Of a stretch of DNA of 8,904 bases, positions 1-6,642 are shown piece by piece. Source of the stretch: Bacillota bacterium. GTDB lineage: Bacteria > Bacillota > Bacilli > Bacillales_B > DSM-18226. Where the stretch lies: contig JAUZQA010000142.1 in the NCBI GenBank assembly GCA_030705665.1, positions 1 to 8,904 on the forward strand, in the 5' to 3' direction. Made by a program: the position numbers and the translations under genes. Position 1 is the stretch's first letter. Each line of letters opens with the position of its first letter. The notes beneath the pieces were generated by a model that was not told the DNA's origin, ran no database searches, and saw nothing but the letters and a program-made list of their open reading frames with translations.

Positions 1-459
1 GATCGAGTGATTATTGGTGAGGTTCGCGGGGCGGAAGCACTTGATATGCTCCAGGCAATGAATACAGGACACGACGGATCACTGGCAACAGGCCACTCCA
101 ATAGTCCGAGGGATATGATTGCCCGTCTTGAAACAATGGTCATGTTTGCCGGTGTTGAGCTTCCCGTAAAGGCCATTCGGGAACAGGTTGCCAGTGCTAT
201 TGATGTAATTATCCAACAAACCCGTTTGAAGGATGGGACAAGAAAAATTGTCAGTATTACAGAAGTACAGGGGTTAGAAGGTGATGTCATTGTCCTGCAG
301 GATATTTTCACCTTTAAGCAGGATAGTATCAGCCCTGAAGGAAAAATAATCGGGAGGCTTGCACCGACTGGTGTACTTCCGAAGTTTTATGAAAAGCTTA
401 ATCGATCGGGTATTCATATTCCAAACAGTATTTTCATTGAAGATGAGGTGTGGAACTGA
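1..459 (+). CDS. cpaF: Tad pilus secretion ATPase CpaF/TadA, C-terminal part (5' end outside window)
   Basis: This is the C-terminal 152 codons of a type II/IV secretion superfamily ATPase that powers Tad/Flp pilus assembly at the cytoplasmic face of the membrane. The frame is open from base 1, so the start and the Walker A motif lie upstream of the window. Visible motifs are the Walker B segment with GEVRG (residues 6-10 of the fragment), followed by [16 protein letters not shown] and the His-box-like [11 protein letters not shown], which are diagnostic of the CpaF/TadA branch. The tail (about 95-150) resembles the family C-terminus, with LPKFYEKL. The stop TGA shares one base with the tadB ATG (TGATG), which shows translational coupling. 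The family and operon identity are secure because TadB and TadC follow directly. Alternative GspE or PilB ATPases are unlikely because those carry a tetracysteine zinc motif and have different neighbours. Confidence 0.93.
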   Translation, partial: DRVIIGEVRGAEALDMLQAMNTGHDGSLATGHSNSPRDMIARLETMVMFAGVELPVKAIREQVASAIDVIIQQTRLKDGTRKIVSITEVQGLEGDVIVLQDIFTFKQDSISPEGKIIGRLAPTGVLPKFYEKLNRSGIHIPNSIFIEDEVWN

Positions 460-1418
460 TGATTTATCTGATTCTGCTCTGTTTTCTGCTCACCATGATC
501 TTGCTTATTTTCGGTGTACTTCAAGCTATTTTTTTCAAAGAAAAAAAGCTGGAGAAAAGGCTGCAGCATTACTTTTCTCTGCCTGATGAAAAGGACAATC
601 AAAACAAAGTCAATCTGGTAATGAAATTCACGAAAGCTAATAAAAAGATAAGTAAAAGAGTCTTAACAAAAGAAAAAAGTGAAAAGCTGGAAAATAAATT
701 AGCACGTGCAGGATTGGCGATTAAGACGGAAGAATTTATCCTTTTTCAGTGGATTTTAACGGCATTTTCAGCATTCTTTTTAGAATTAATTTCTGGCCAA
801 TGGGTTTTTATATTGATTGGGGCAATACCAGGGTATCTTTTACCAAACTGGTTTTTGCAGAAAAAAATGCGAGACCGAATGAGGAGTTTTAATGATGGTC
901 TTACAGATATGCTTACAACGGTTGTTGGTTCTTTAAGGGCAGGTTTTAGTTTTCCACAAGCGCTAAAGACTGTCGTGGAGGAAGCAGCATCGCCCATTAA
1001 AGAGGAAATGGAAAAGGTCATCAAAGAGATGCAGTATGGCAGCAGTCTAGAGGATGCGTTAAATAATTTAAAGGAAAGAATGCCAAGCGAGGATTTGGAT
1101 TTAATGATCCAAGCGATCCTGATTCAACGGCAGGTTGGGGGGAATTTGGCAACGGTTTTGGATAAAATTATTGAAACCATTCGTGACCGTACAAAAATAC
1201 AGCGGCAAATTCAAACCTTAACAGCTCAAGGTCGTTTGTCAGGAATTGTGGTTGGACTTTTACCCGTTATTCTAGGCTTTTTCTTGTATTTAATCCAGCC
1301 TAAATACATAGGTACACTTTTTCACCATCCTATTGGGATAATGTTGGTTACTGTAGGAGCCATTTCGGGATTAATCGGGTTTTTCATGATTAAAAAAATT
1401 ACGACAATTGAGGTGTAG
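459..1418 (+). CDS. tadB: Tad pilus inner-membrane platform protein TadB
   Basis: This 319-residue membrane protein is one of the two GspF-like platform subunits of the Tad pilus machine. It has an N-terminal hydrophobic helix (about 1-26), a basic cytoplasmic stretch (27-90), a hydrophobic pair (about 93-132), a T2SF domain (about 144-270, with SLRAGFSFPQAL and IQRQVGGNLATVLD), and two C-terminal membrane helices (about 262-280 and 292-311). A GTG at 450 would add three residues, but the ATG at 459 is preferred: GAGGTG at 445-450 is then a Shine-Dalgarno sequence with an 8-base spacer, and the ATG overlaps the cpaF stop. Length and domain order fit TadB. The assignment of TadB versus TadC rests on gene order and on the GGNLATVLD signature, which is typical of TadB. 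It is followed three bases later by tadC. Confidence 0.9.
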   Translation: MIYLILLCFLLTMILLIFGVLQAIFFKEKKLEKRLQHYFSLPDEKDNQNKVNLVMKFTKANKKISKRVLTKEKSEKLENKLARAGLAIKTEEFILFQWILTAFSAFFLELISGQWVFILIGAIPGYLLPNWFLQKKMRDRMRSFNDGLTDMLTTVVGSLRAGFSFPQALKTVVEEAASPIKEEMEKVIKEMQYGSSLEDALNNLKERMPSEDLDLMIQAILIQRQVGGNLATVLDKIIETIRDRTKIQRQIQTLTAQGRLSGIVVGLLPVILGFFLYLIQPKYIGTLFHHPIGIMLVTVGAISGLIGFFMIKKITTIEV

Positions 1419-1421
1419 TCC

Positions 1422-2348
1422 ATGCTCTACCTCTCATTTTTTCTAACCATCTTTTTATTAATTATAGGAATATTACAGGGGCGCGGCAAAAAAAAGGAGC
1501 GCGTCGAAAAAAGGGTTTCTGTTTTCCTGAATGGTGAAAAACCACTTAATAACAAAGAACGAGAAAAAAGGCAAAAACGGGAGTCAAGGCTAAAACAACT
1601 TTTAAAACCAGTTTTTCAAGATTTTAAGCGAAGCTTTCGAAAAAGAATGCCAGGGGAAAAAGCGGCAAAAATTGAAGAAAAGCTCCAATTGGCAGGCAAT
1701 CCATTTGGAATGACGCCCGTTGATTTTCGTCTGTTACAAACGGGACTTCTTGTGTTGTTTCCGATTATTTTTGGAGGATATGGGGCTCTGTTAAATAGCG
1801 GAGCTGGATTGATTTTTATTCTTGCCATCGTTGGCATTTTAGCAGGCCTTGCGCTTCCACACCTTTATTTAAAGCAGAAAACAAAAGCCCGCAGCCGTCT
1901 AGCATTAAGGGAACTGCCTGATATTCTTGATCTATTGACCGTAAGCCTTGAGGCGGGGCTTGGTTTCGATGCTGCTGTAAGTAAGGTTGTTTCCAAAAAA
2001 GTGGGTGTGCTTGCCGATGAGTTTCATCGCTGCCTTGAAGAAATCCGCCTGGGAAAAACAAGAAGGGAAGCCTTGTCGGCAATAAGGGACCGGCTTGATG
2101 TCGATGAAGTAAAATCATTTATTAGCAGTATCCTTCAGGCTGAAAAATTAGGTGTTGGGATGGTGCAGGTATTACGAGTACAATCAAGTGAGGTAAGGGA
2201 CCAGCGGAAACAACGTGCAGAGGAGGAGGCGATGAAGGCGCCGATTAAAATGCTCTTTCCGCTAGTGTTATTTATATTTCCAAGTATATTTATTGTTTTA
2301 TTAGGGCCGGCTATTATCCAATTTATCCAAACCTTTAGTAATAAATAA
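1422..2348 (+). CDS. tadC: Tad pilus inner-membrane platform protein TadC
   Basis: This 308-residue membrane protein is the second GspF-like platform subunit and is expected to pair with TadB around the CpaF ATPase. It has an N-terminal helix (1-20), a very basic linker (21-75), two hydrophobic helices (about 104-122 and 126-150), a T2SF domain (about 163-290) with ELPDILDLLTVSLEAGLGFD and ILQAEKLGVGMVQVLR, and a C-terminal helix (about 275-300). The LPDxLDLL and EAGLGFDAA motifs are typical of TadC. The ATG is 3 bases after the tadB stop and has GAGGTG at 1410-1415 with a 6-base spacer. No pilin (Flp), TadE or TadF gene follows; the next gene is yisL with its own promoter, so this appears to be the last gene of the operon. 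No convincing hairpin terminator was seen after it. Confidence 0.9.
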   Translation: MLYLSFFLTIFLLIIGILQGRGKKKERVEKRVSVFLNGEKPLNNKEREKRQKRESRLKQLLKPVFQDFKRSFRKRMPGEKAAKIEEKLQLAGNPFGMTPVDFRLLQTGLLVLFPIIFGGYGALLNSGAGLIFILAIVGILAGLALPHLYLKQKTKARSRLALRELPDILDLLTVSLEAGLGFDAAVSKVVSKKVGVLADEFHRCLEEIRLGKTRREALSAIRDRLDVDEVKSFISSILQAEKLGVGMVQVLRVQSSEVRDQRKQRAEEEAMKAPIKMLFPLVLFIFPSIFIVLLGPAIIQFIQTFSNK

Positions 2349-2422
2349 GGCTTTTTCAATGTTTTAATCAAATCTGATAGTTTTTAATAAATCCAAGTTA
2401 AAAAATGTCTGAATCGTATTAT

Positions 2423-2451
2423 TTAGTTTTTGGGGCTGTCTGTGGTATGAT
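2423..2451 (+). promoter_or_regulatory. Likely vegetative promoter of yisL (extended -10)
   Basis: TATGAT at 2446-2451 is preceded by TGG, giving the extended -10 form TGnTATGAT. Seventeen bases upstream, TTTAGT (2423-2428) is a weak -35. Transcription would start near 2458, about 18 bases before the AAGGAGG of yisL. The site lies in the spacer after tadC, so yisL is probably transcribed independently of the Tad operon. This is inferred from consensus matching only. Confidence 0.5.
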
Positions 2452-2475
2452 ATTCCAGAATATAGGGACTTGCCG

Positions 2476-2482
2476 AAGGAGG
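2476..2482 (+). promoter_or_regulatory. Ribosome binding site that fixes the yisL start
   Basis: AAGGAGG is a full match to the Bacillus anti-Shine-Dalgarno sequence and lies 9 bases before the ATG at 2492. It argues against the upstream in-frame ATG at 2405, which would put the promoter inside the coding region and has no comparable site. Confidence 0.85.
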
Positions 2483-2491
2483 AAAAATGAT

Positions 2492-2860
2492 ATGAACGGC
2501 CATATAACTGACGCCCATATAACTACATGGTTTTTGACATTGGTTTTATTTTTGATTGCACTAAGTTTAAACAAAAAGGGAAAAGCGAAAGGCTTTAAAA
2601 TCCTTCATATGATTATCAGGGTTTTTTACTTACTGATTATACTAACTGGCGGTATGCTGCTTTTTTCAGTTTACCAAATTAGCCTTTTGTATATTTTAAA
2701 AGTGATTGTGGGGCTTTGGATTATTTCTCTATTTGAACTGATCCTTATAAAGTCTGGCAAAAAAGAGAAAACAAACGTTGTGTGGACTCAATTTATTATT
2801 GCGTTTTTGCTAGTGTTGTATTTAGGCTTCAAACTACCGCTTGGAATTCATATTTTCTAA
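2492..2860 (+). CDS. yisL: YisL family (UPF0344/DUF1516) four-helix membrane protein
   Basis: This 122-residue integral membrane protein matches Bacillus YisL in length and signature stretches: HITTW at 9-13, KxxHMIIRxFYLLIILTG at about 36-53, and the C-terminal LGFKLPLGIHIF at 111-122. Four hydrophobic segments can be seen (about 11-27, 41-61, 66-87 and 98-114), with Lys-rich loops at 28-36 and 88-94 suggesting cytoplasmic loops. The function of the family is unknown. The start is set by AAGGAGG with ideal spacing. It has its own promoter and shares a terminator hairpin with the convergent GH13 gene. In B. subtilis, as far as I recall, yisL also lies near yisN and asnO, so the neighbourhood supports the call. 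Confidence 0.88.
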   Translation: MNGHITDAHITTWFLTLVLFLIALSLNKKGKAKGFKILHMIIRVFYLLIILTGGMLLFSVYQISLLYILKVIVGLWIISLFELILIKSGKKEKTNVVWTQFIIAFLLVLYLGFKLPLGIHIF

Positions 2861-2865
2861 TGAAA

Positions 2866-2890
2866 AAGGCTGCAGAAGTTCTGCAGCCTT
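2866..2890. terminator. Bidirectional intrinsic terminator between yisL and the GH13 gene
   Basis: A perfect 10-bp stem, AAGGCTGCAG (2866-2875) with CTGCAGCCTT (2881-2890), closes a 5-base loop. On the plus strand it is followed by ATCTTTTTT. On the minus strand the run of A at 2863-2867 gives a U tract. It therefore can stop both the yisL transcript and the convergent GH13 transcript. Its right edge overlaps the GH13 stop codon (2889-2891). Confidence 0.85.
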
Positions 2891-4427
2891 ATCTTTTTTG
2901 CTTTCTTCTCTTAAATATGAAATATAGGAAAAAGAAGAAGGCAATATACACTGCGGTAATTGCTACGACGAGCGGGATGTTGATTCCTGATTTGTTTGCT
3001 AATACATAAATTTCTGCATTGTCACGGTCAAGAATGATTTTATATTGGTGTTGATTGCTTGTAGCGACATCTCCATTTAATAACCCGCGCAATTCCTTAC
3101 CATCTTCAAGTTGCTTGCTTGATAGAGTAACCTTCTGGGATTTACTAGTATTATTGATCGCAATGACAGAGGTCTCATTTTGATAGACACGTTTATAGAC
3201 GGTCATGCCATTCTTTTCATAGAGCTTTTCAAATGTACCTCTTGTTAATGACGGAAGCTGGGTTCTTAATTGGCCAAGCTTGGTGATGTAGTCAATTAAA
3301 TCCTTATTTGCCCGGAAATTCATTTGACGGTGATTATCTGGAGGCTTGCCTCCATTTAAAGCAATTTCCGAACCATAATAGATAACGGGAATCCCCGGCG
3401 TTGTGTATAAATAGGTTAAAGCCATCTCCCATCGAGACCCGGGATACTGTTTATTAGAAACAATATCGTTTGTAAATCTCGCGGATTGCGGGTTATCCAA
3501 GTATGTTCCCATTAGATAAGGATTAAGGGCATTTTGCTTAGTATTTTCCCAATCAGAGAATAACGGATTTAAAGACAGGTCTGTTGCGGCAAATCCCTTT
3601 CTTAAGTCCATATTTAACTTTGTATCTGTAAAGCCATCCATACCAGTGGATTTGTATAGATTCACGACATTTGGATCATCAGATTGGATATCCCCAAGTA
3701 AATAAAATCCATTTTTTACGCTTTTTACGGCTTTGGAAAAAGTTGTCCAGAAAGCTGGCGGAACGAAATTAGCAGCAACTAATCGATACCCGTCAATATT
3801 TGTTTCTTTGATCCACCACTTCGCAGCATTTACTAAATAATTCGTGACTTCTGGATTTTCTTGATTTAAATCCGGCTGTCCATCAATCCAACTATTTTCA
3901 AGAACCTGCTGGGAAGTGGAAGATACGTTTTCTTGTTGTTTTGGATGGAACCAGTTTTGTTTTTTCGGGTCATTTACCCATGGGTGTGTGGGGGCAACAC
4001 TATTAGCGACAAAATCAATTATGATTTTGATATGACGCTTATGTGCTTCCTTAACAAGTTTTTTAAAGGTTTTGATTGAGCCGAAATGCGCATCTGTCTT
4101 GTAATAATTTAGAACCGATTCACCATCGTAGCTTTTTCCGGCATTATCAAAAATGGGTGTCAGATCAATGGATGTAAATCCCATATCTTTTATATAGTCC
4201 AGTTTATCAATGATACCTTGAAAATCACCGCCATTATAGGCCAGGGGATTTTTTGTATCCACATCAGGAGCATTTTTCGAATCGCCATCATTAAAACGGT
4301 CCACCATTATGTAGTAAATCGACTCATCCTGCCACTTTCGGTCTGTTTTTTTTACTGCTGCAGATGCAGGTACTGTTGAAAATACAATAAGAATGATGGT
4401 AAATACTAAGAAAGCAGCATTTTTCAA
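2889..4427 (-). CDS. Secreted, membrane-anchored GH13 alpha-amylase-like protein, predicted catalytically dead
   Basis: This 512-residue protein has a signal peptide (1-23, cut expected after ASA), a GH13 barrel with domain B (about 32-390), a C-terminal beta domain (about 395-478), one transmembrane helix (about 482-505) and a basic tail KRRKQKR. The bulk is therefore outside the cell, tethered to the membrane. The amylase identity is clear from YYIMVDRFNDGD, YNGGDFQGI, the region V motif QPDLN (184-188), TTPGIPVIYYGSE and MNFR. The catalytic set is lost: region I has NS143 in place of NH, region II GYRLV217 in place of GYRLD, region III GD246 in place of GE, and region IV DNP313Q314 in place of DNHD. 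Only Arg215 remains. Starch hydrolysis is unlikely; glucan binding is a guess. The start is TTG, with AGGAGG 10 bases upstream. The frame is otherwise intact, so it is not simply a decaying gene. Database labels will probably say alpha-amylase. Confidence 0.88.
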   Translation of the reverse strand: MKNAAFLVFTIILIVFSTVPASAAVKKTDRKWQDESIYYIMVDRFNDGDSKNAPDVDTKNPLAYNGGDFQGIIDKLDYIKDMGFTSIDLTPIFDNAGKSYDGESVLNYYKTDAHFGSIKTFKKLVKEAHKRHIKIIIDFVANSVAPTHPWVNDPKKQNWFHPKQQENVSSTSQQVLENSWIDGQPDLNQENPEVTNYLVNAAKWWIKETNIDGYRLVAANFVPPAFWTTFSKAVKSVKNGFYLLGDIQSDDPNVVNLYKSTGMDGFTDTKLNMDLRKGFAATDLSLNPLFSDWENTKQNALNPYLMGTYLDNPQSARFTNDIVSNKQYPGSRWEMALTYLYTTPGIPVIYYGSEIALNGGKPPDNHRQMNFRANKDLIDYITKLGQLRTQLPSLTRGTFEKLYEKNGMTVYKRVYQNETSVIAINNTSKSQKVTLSSKQLEDGKELRGLLNGDVATSNQHQYKIILDRDNAEIYVLANKSGINIPLVVAITAVYIAFFFFLYFIFKRRKQKR

Positions 4428-4437
4428 ATGATTAATC

Positions 4438-4443
4438 CCTCCT
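4438..4443 (-). promoter_or_regulatory. Ribosome binding site for the TTG start of the GH13 gene
   Basis: AGGAGG on the minus strand (complement of CCTCCT), within GAGGAGGG, lies 10 bases before the TTG at 4427. No in-frame ATG or GTG is better placed, and TTG opens directly onto a standard signal peptide (MKN followed by a hydrophobic run), so TTG is accepted. Confidence 0.7.
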
Positions 4444-4476
4444 CATCCAAAGGAAAGCAAGTCCTTCCTTACCTTC

Positions 4477-4505
4477 ATTGTAATGGAATTGACGGAATTG
4501 TCCAA
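4477..4505 (-). promoter_or_regulatory. Likely sigma-A promoter of the GH13 gene
   Basis: On the minus strand TACAAT (complement of 4477-4482) matches the -10 consensus at five of six positions. TGGACA (complement of 4499-4504) matches the -35 at five of six, with a 16-base spacer; read as TTGGAC the spacer is 17. The start would be near 4470, leaving a leader of about 43 bases. The -35 is embedded in TTGGACAATT, a 10-mer also found upstream of asnO. Confidence 0.55.
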
Positions 4506-4526
4506 TAATATAAAATCCTATGGATC

Positions 4527-4558
4527 AAAAAAACTCTGCCTTTGAATTGGCAGAGTTT
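4527..4558 (-). terminator. Intrinsic terminator of asnO
   Basis: A perfect 10-bp stem, AAACTCTGCC (4531-4540) with GGCAGAGTTT (4549-4558), encloses an 8-base loop. Read on the minus strand it ends in a run of seven T (complement of 4527-4533). It lies 10 bases after the asnO stop, so asnO transcription should end before the GH13 promoter. Confidence 0.88.
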
Positions 4559-4568
4559 AGGATCGATT

Positions 4569-6419
4569 CTATTCAGCAATGTTGATGTTATAGGCCTTAA
4601 ACCAAATATGAATTTGGGCAAGGTAAGCCAATAATTGCGGCCCTGTCATTAATTGGCCAAACCATGGTTCTTTAAAAGAATCGCCGCCTGATTCGACAAT
4701 ACTTTGTAAATAAGCCTTATCAAAAAACTCATGGAGTACGGAAGATTTATCCTTTAAAATATCCTGCAGCATCGATTGAACAGCCAAAGTATATTGAGGA
4801 TTATGGGTTTTCGGATATGGGCTTTTTTTGCGGTACAGTACATCCTCAGGAAGCACACCTTCGAAAGCTTTCCTTAAAATTCCTTTTTCTCGGTTGCCGT
4901 ACATTTTTATATCCCAAGGGATATTCCAGACATATTCAACCAAACGATGGTCGGCAAACGGCACCCGAACCTCTAAACTTGCTCCCATGCTCATTCGGTC
5001 TTTGCGATCTAGGAGTGTTGTCATAAACCAGATTATATTAAGATAAAATAACTGCCTGCGCTGTGCAGCCTCACCGCTTTCACCTTCCAAAATAGGTGTC
5101 TCAGCAATGGTTTGATTATACTTTTCCATTACATAATCCTGGATATTTAATTTATGCCTCCAATATTCTTTTAAAAGGTTTTGTCTTTCATTTACGGAAC
5201 GCATCCATGGAAATCCTTCGCGTTCCAAATCTGCTTTTCGGTGAAACCAGGGATATCCTCCAAAAATTTCATCTGCACATTCCCCGGAAAGACTCACAGT
5301 AAAATCCTTTTTAATTTCTTTACAGAACCAAAGCAGGGAAGAATCAACATCTGCCATTCCAGGGCAATCTCGTACGTATACAGCTTCAATAAGGTCATAA
5401 GCTAATTGTTCCTGGGAGATGATTTTTTTATGGACTTGGGTTTTATAGGCATTTGAAACCATTTGAATATAAACCTCATCCGCATTCGGCTGGAATTCAT
5501 TGGCTTTAAAATGAACATCATTACCTTCATAATCAATCGAATAAGTATGAAGCTGACCTTTTCCTTGGTCCTTAAAACCTTTTGCCGCAATAGCAGTAAT
5601 GATACTCGAATCCAGCCCGCCTGATAAAAATGTACATAATGGTACATCAGAAACTAGCTGTCTTGTAACTGCATCGGTAACCAAGTCTTTGATATGGTCG
5701 GCAGTTTCCTCAGCTGTTTCCAAATGTTTACTGCTTTTAACGTTCCAATACCTCCAGATTTTGAGACCGTTTCTGGTAAAAGTAAGGGCATGCGCCGGTC
5801 TAAGCTCATTTATACCTTTAAAAATTCCTGTTCCAGGTGACCTTGAAGGCCCAAGACCAAATACTTCTGAGAGTCCTGATTGATCCAGGACGGTGCTGAT
5901 TTCGGGATTGGCAAGAATAGCCTTTATTTCAGATCCAAAAATAAGTCCATTGTTGTTTTCGGAAAAAAATAACGGTTTGACGCCTAAACGGTCGCGGGCA
6001 ATGAATAGCTTTTCTTGTTCACGGTCCCAAATCGCAAAAGCATAGATTCCGTTGAGATAATTAACACATTCTTCAGCCCATTCTATATAGGCTGTTAACA
6101 GTACTTCTGTATCAGAATGACCCTTAAAAGAATATCCTTTAGTAAGAAGGATTTTTCTCAGGTCTTCTGTGTTGTACAACTCACCATTGTAACAGATGGT
6201 AAAAGTATCGCCTTGTATGGATGGCTTTGACATCGGCTGTCTTCCCCCAGAGGGATCAACGACAATTAATCTTTTATGACCAAAACCAACATGAAGGTCA
6301 TTCCAAATATTGGTTTCATCTGGTCCTCTTTTACTTAATGTATTTGCCATTTTTTCAATCGTTTTTGACTCTTTGCGCATATCCCTGTGAAAGTCAACCC
6401 AACCTGAAATTCCGCACAT
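4569..6419 (-). CDS. asnO: Glutamine-hydrolysing asparagine synthetase (AsnO-like)
   Basis: This 616-residue cytosolic enzyme makes asparagine from aspartate, glutamine and ATP. The N-terminal class II glutaminase domain begins with MCGISGW, so Cys2 becomes the nucleophile after Met removal; RGPDE (31-35), GHKRL (47-51) and YNGELYN (77-83) are also present. The synthetase domain has the PP-loop SGGLDSS (266-272), SGECADEIFGGY (378-389) and DRKDRMSMGASLEVRVPF (471-488). An upstream TTG/ATG-type start would add 26 residues before the essential Cys and is rejected: AGGAGG (complement of 6427-6432) sits 7 bases before the ATG at 6419. The length is close to B. subtilis AsnO (about 614) and the yisL/yisN neighbourhood agrees; in B. 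subtilis AsnO is tied to sporulation. AsnB or AsnH would be the alternative paralogues. It has its own terminator. Confidence 0.9.
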   Translation of the reverse strand: MCGISGWVDFHRDMRKESKTIEKMANTLSKRGPDETNIWNDLHVGFGHKRLIVVDPSGGRQPMSKPSIQGDTFTICYNGELYNTEDLRKILLTKGYSFKGHSDTEVLLTAYIEWAEECVNYLNGIYAFAIWDREQEKLFIARDRLGVKPLFFSENNNGLIFGSEIKAILANPEISTVLDQSGLSEVFGLGPSRSPGTGIFKGINELRPAHALTFTRNGLKIWRYWNVKSSKHLETAEETADHIKDLVTDAVTRQLVSDVPLCTFLSGGLDSSIITAIAAKGFKDQGKGQLHTYSIDYEGNDVHFKANEFQPNADEVYIQMVSNAYKTQVHKKIISQEQLAYDLIEAVYVRDCPGMADVDSSLLWFCKEIKKDFTVSLSGECADEIFGGYPWFHRKADLEREGFPWMRSVNERQNLLKEYWRHKLNIQDYVMEKYNQTIAETPILEGESGEAAQRRQLFYLNIIWFMTTLLDRKDRMSMGASLEVRVPFADHRLVEYVWNIPWDIKMYGNREKGILRKAFEGVLPEDVLYRKKSPYPKTHNPQYTLAVQSMLQDILKDKSSVLHEFFDKAYLQSIVESGGDSFKEPWFGQLMTGPQLLAYLAQIHIWFKAYNINIAE

Positions 6420-6426
6420 ATTGCAG

Positions 6427-6432
6427 CCTCCT
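6427..6432 (-). promoter_or_regulatory. Ribosome binding site that fixes the asnO start
   Basis: AGGAGG on the minus strand, inside GGAGGGAGGAGG, lies 7 bases before the ATG at 6419. It is strong evidence that translation begins at MCGISGW rather than at an upstream in-frame codon at 6497, in keeping with the need for an N-terminal Cys. Confidence 0.9.
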
Positions 6433-6493
6433 CCCTCCAATGAATGGAGCATTCTAAATAAATCAAAGGTGAATGTTTTATATACTATTCCGC

Positions 6494-6506
6494 CCATTTT
6501 AAATGG
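6494..6506. repeat. 13-bp palindrome upstream of asnO
   Basis: CCATTT and AAATGG flank a single T, centred 81 bases upstream of the asnO ATG. It is small and AT-rich, so it may be chance, but its symmetry and place in the asnO leader fit an operator. Confidence 0.3.
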
Positions 6507-6579
6507 TTAATTGTCCAAAAAACGTTATCAGTGGAAATTAAAGTGGAACGAATAGAACTACTTATCCCCTAAACGAAAA

Positions 6580-6608
6580 AGTATAAAAATAGTAGAAGAT
6601 GTCTACAA
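6580..6608 (-). promoter_or_regulatory. Possible asnO promoter in the divergent asnO/yisN spacer
   Basis: On the minus strand TTGTAG (complement of 6603-6608) and TATACT (complement of 6580-6585) are 17 bases apart. The -10 is good (five of six) and the -35 is partial (three of six). It would give a leader of about 150 bases that contains a 13-bp palindrome (6494-6506). I saw no convincing sigma-E site and no convincing promoter for yisN in the 223-base spacer. Confidence 0.35.
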
Positions 6609-6642
6609 AGAAGAAGAAAGCATCAATCACGGAGGTTAAGTG

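Noticed and set aside
450..458. GTG start for tadB, three residues longer
   Set aside because: GAGGTG at 445-450 fits as the ribosome binding site for the ATG at 459; using the GTG would consume it and leave no good site.
1616..2118. Minus-strand open frames opposite tadC, and similar frames at 414-602, 746-1024 and 2135-2371
   Set aside because: They lie opposite well-supported Tad genes and have low-complexity composition, no family resemblance and no plausible ribosome binding sites.
2405..2491. 29-residue N-terminal extension of yisL
   Set aside because: It spans the putative promoter and the AAGGAGG site, and its residues do not resemble YisL, whose homology starts near the ATG at 2492.
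2889..4427. Classifying the GH13 gene as a pseudogene
   Set aside because: The frame is uninterrupted, with intact signal peptide, folded-domain motifs, anchor, promoter and ribosome binding site; the changes are confined to active-site positions, which points to a pseudoenzyme rather than decay.
4817..5883. Plus-strand frames and the 5402-5647 minus frame within asnO
   Set aside because: They are shadows of the asparagine synthetase reading frame with no recognisable domain.
6420..6497. 26-residue N-terminal extension of asparagine synthetase
   Set aside because: The catalytic Cys must be residue 2, and a strong AGGAGG precedes the ATG of MCGISGW.
6531..6548. Direct repeat GTGGAA with 12-base period upstream of yisN, possible alternative sigma factor site
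   Set aside because: Only six bases are repeated, and the spacing to the nearest GAAT does not fit a sigma-H promoter well.
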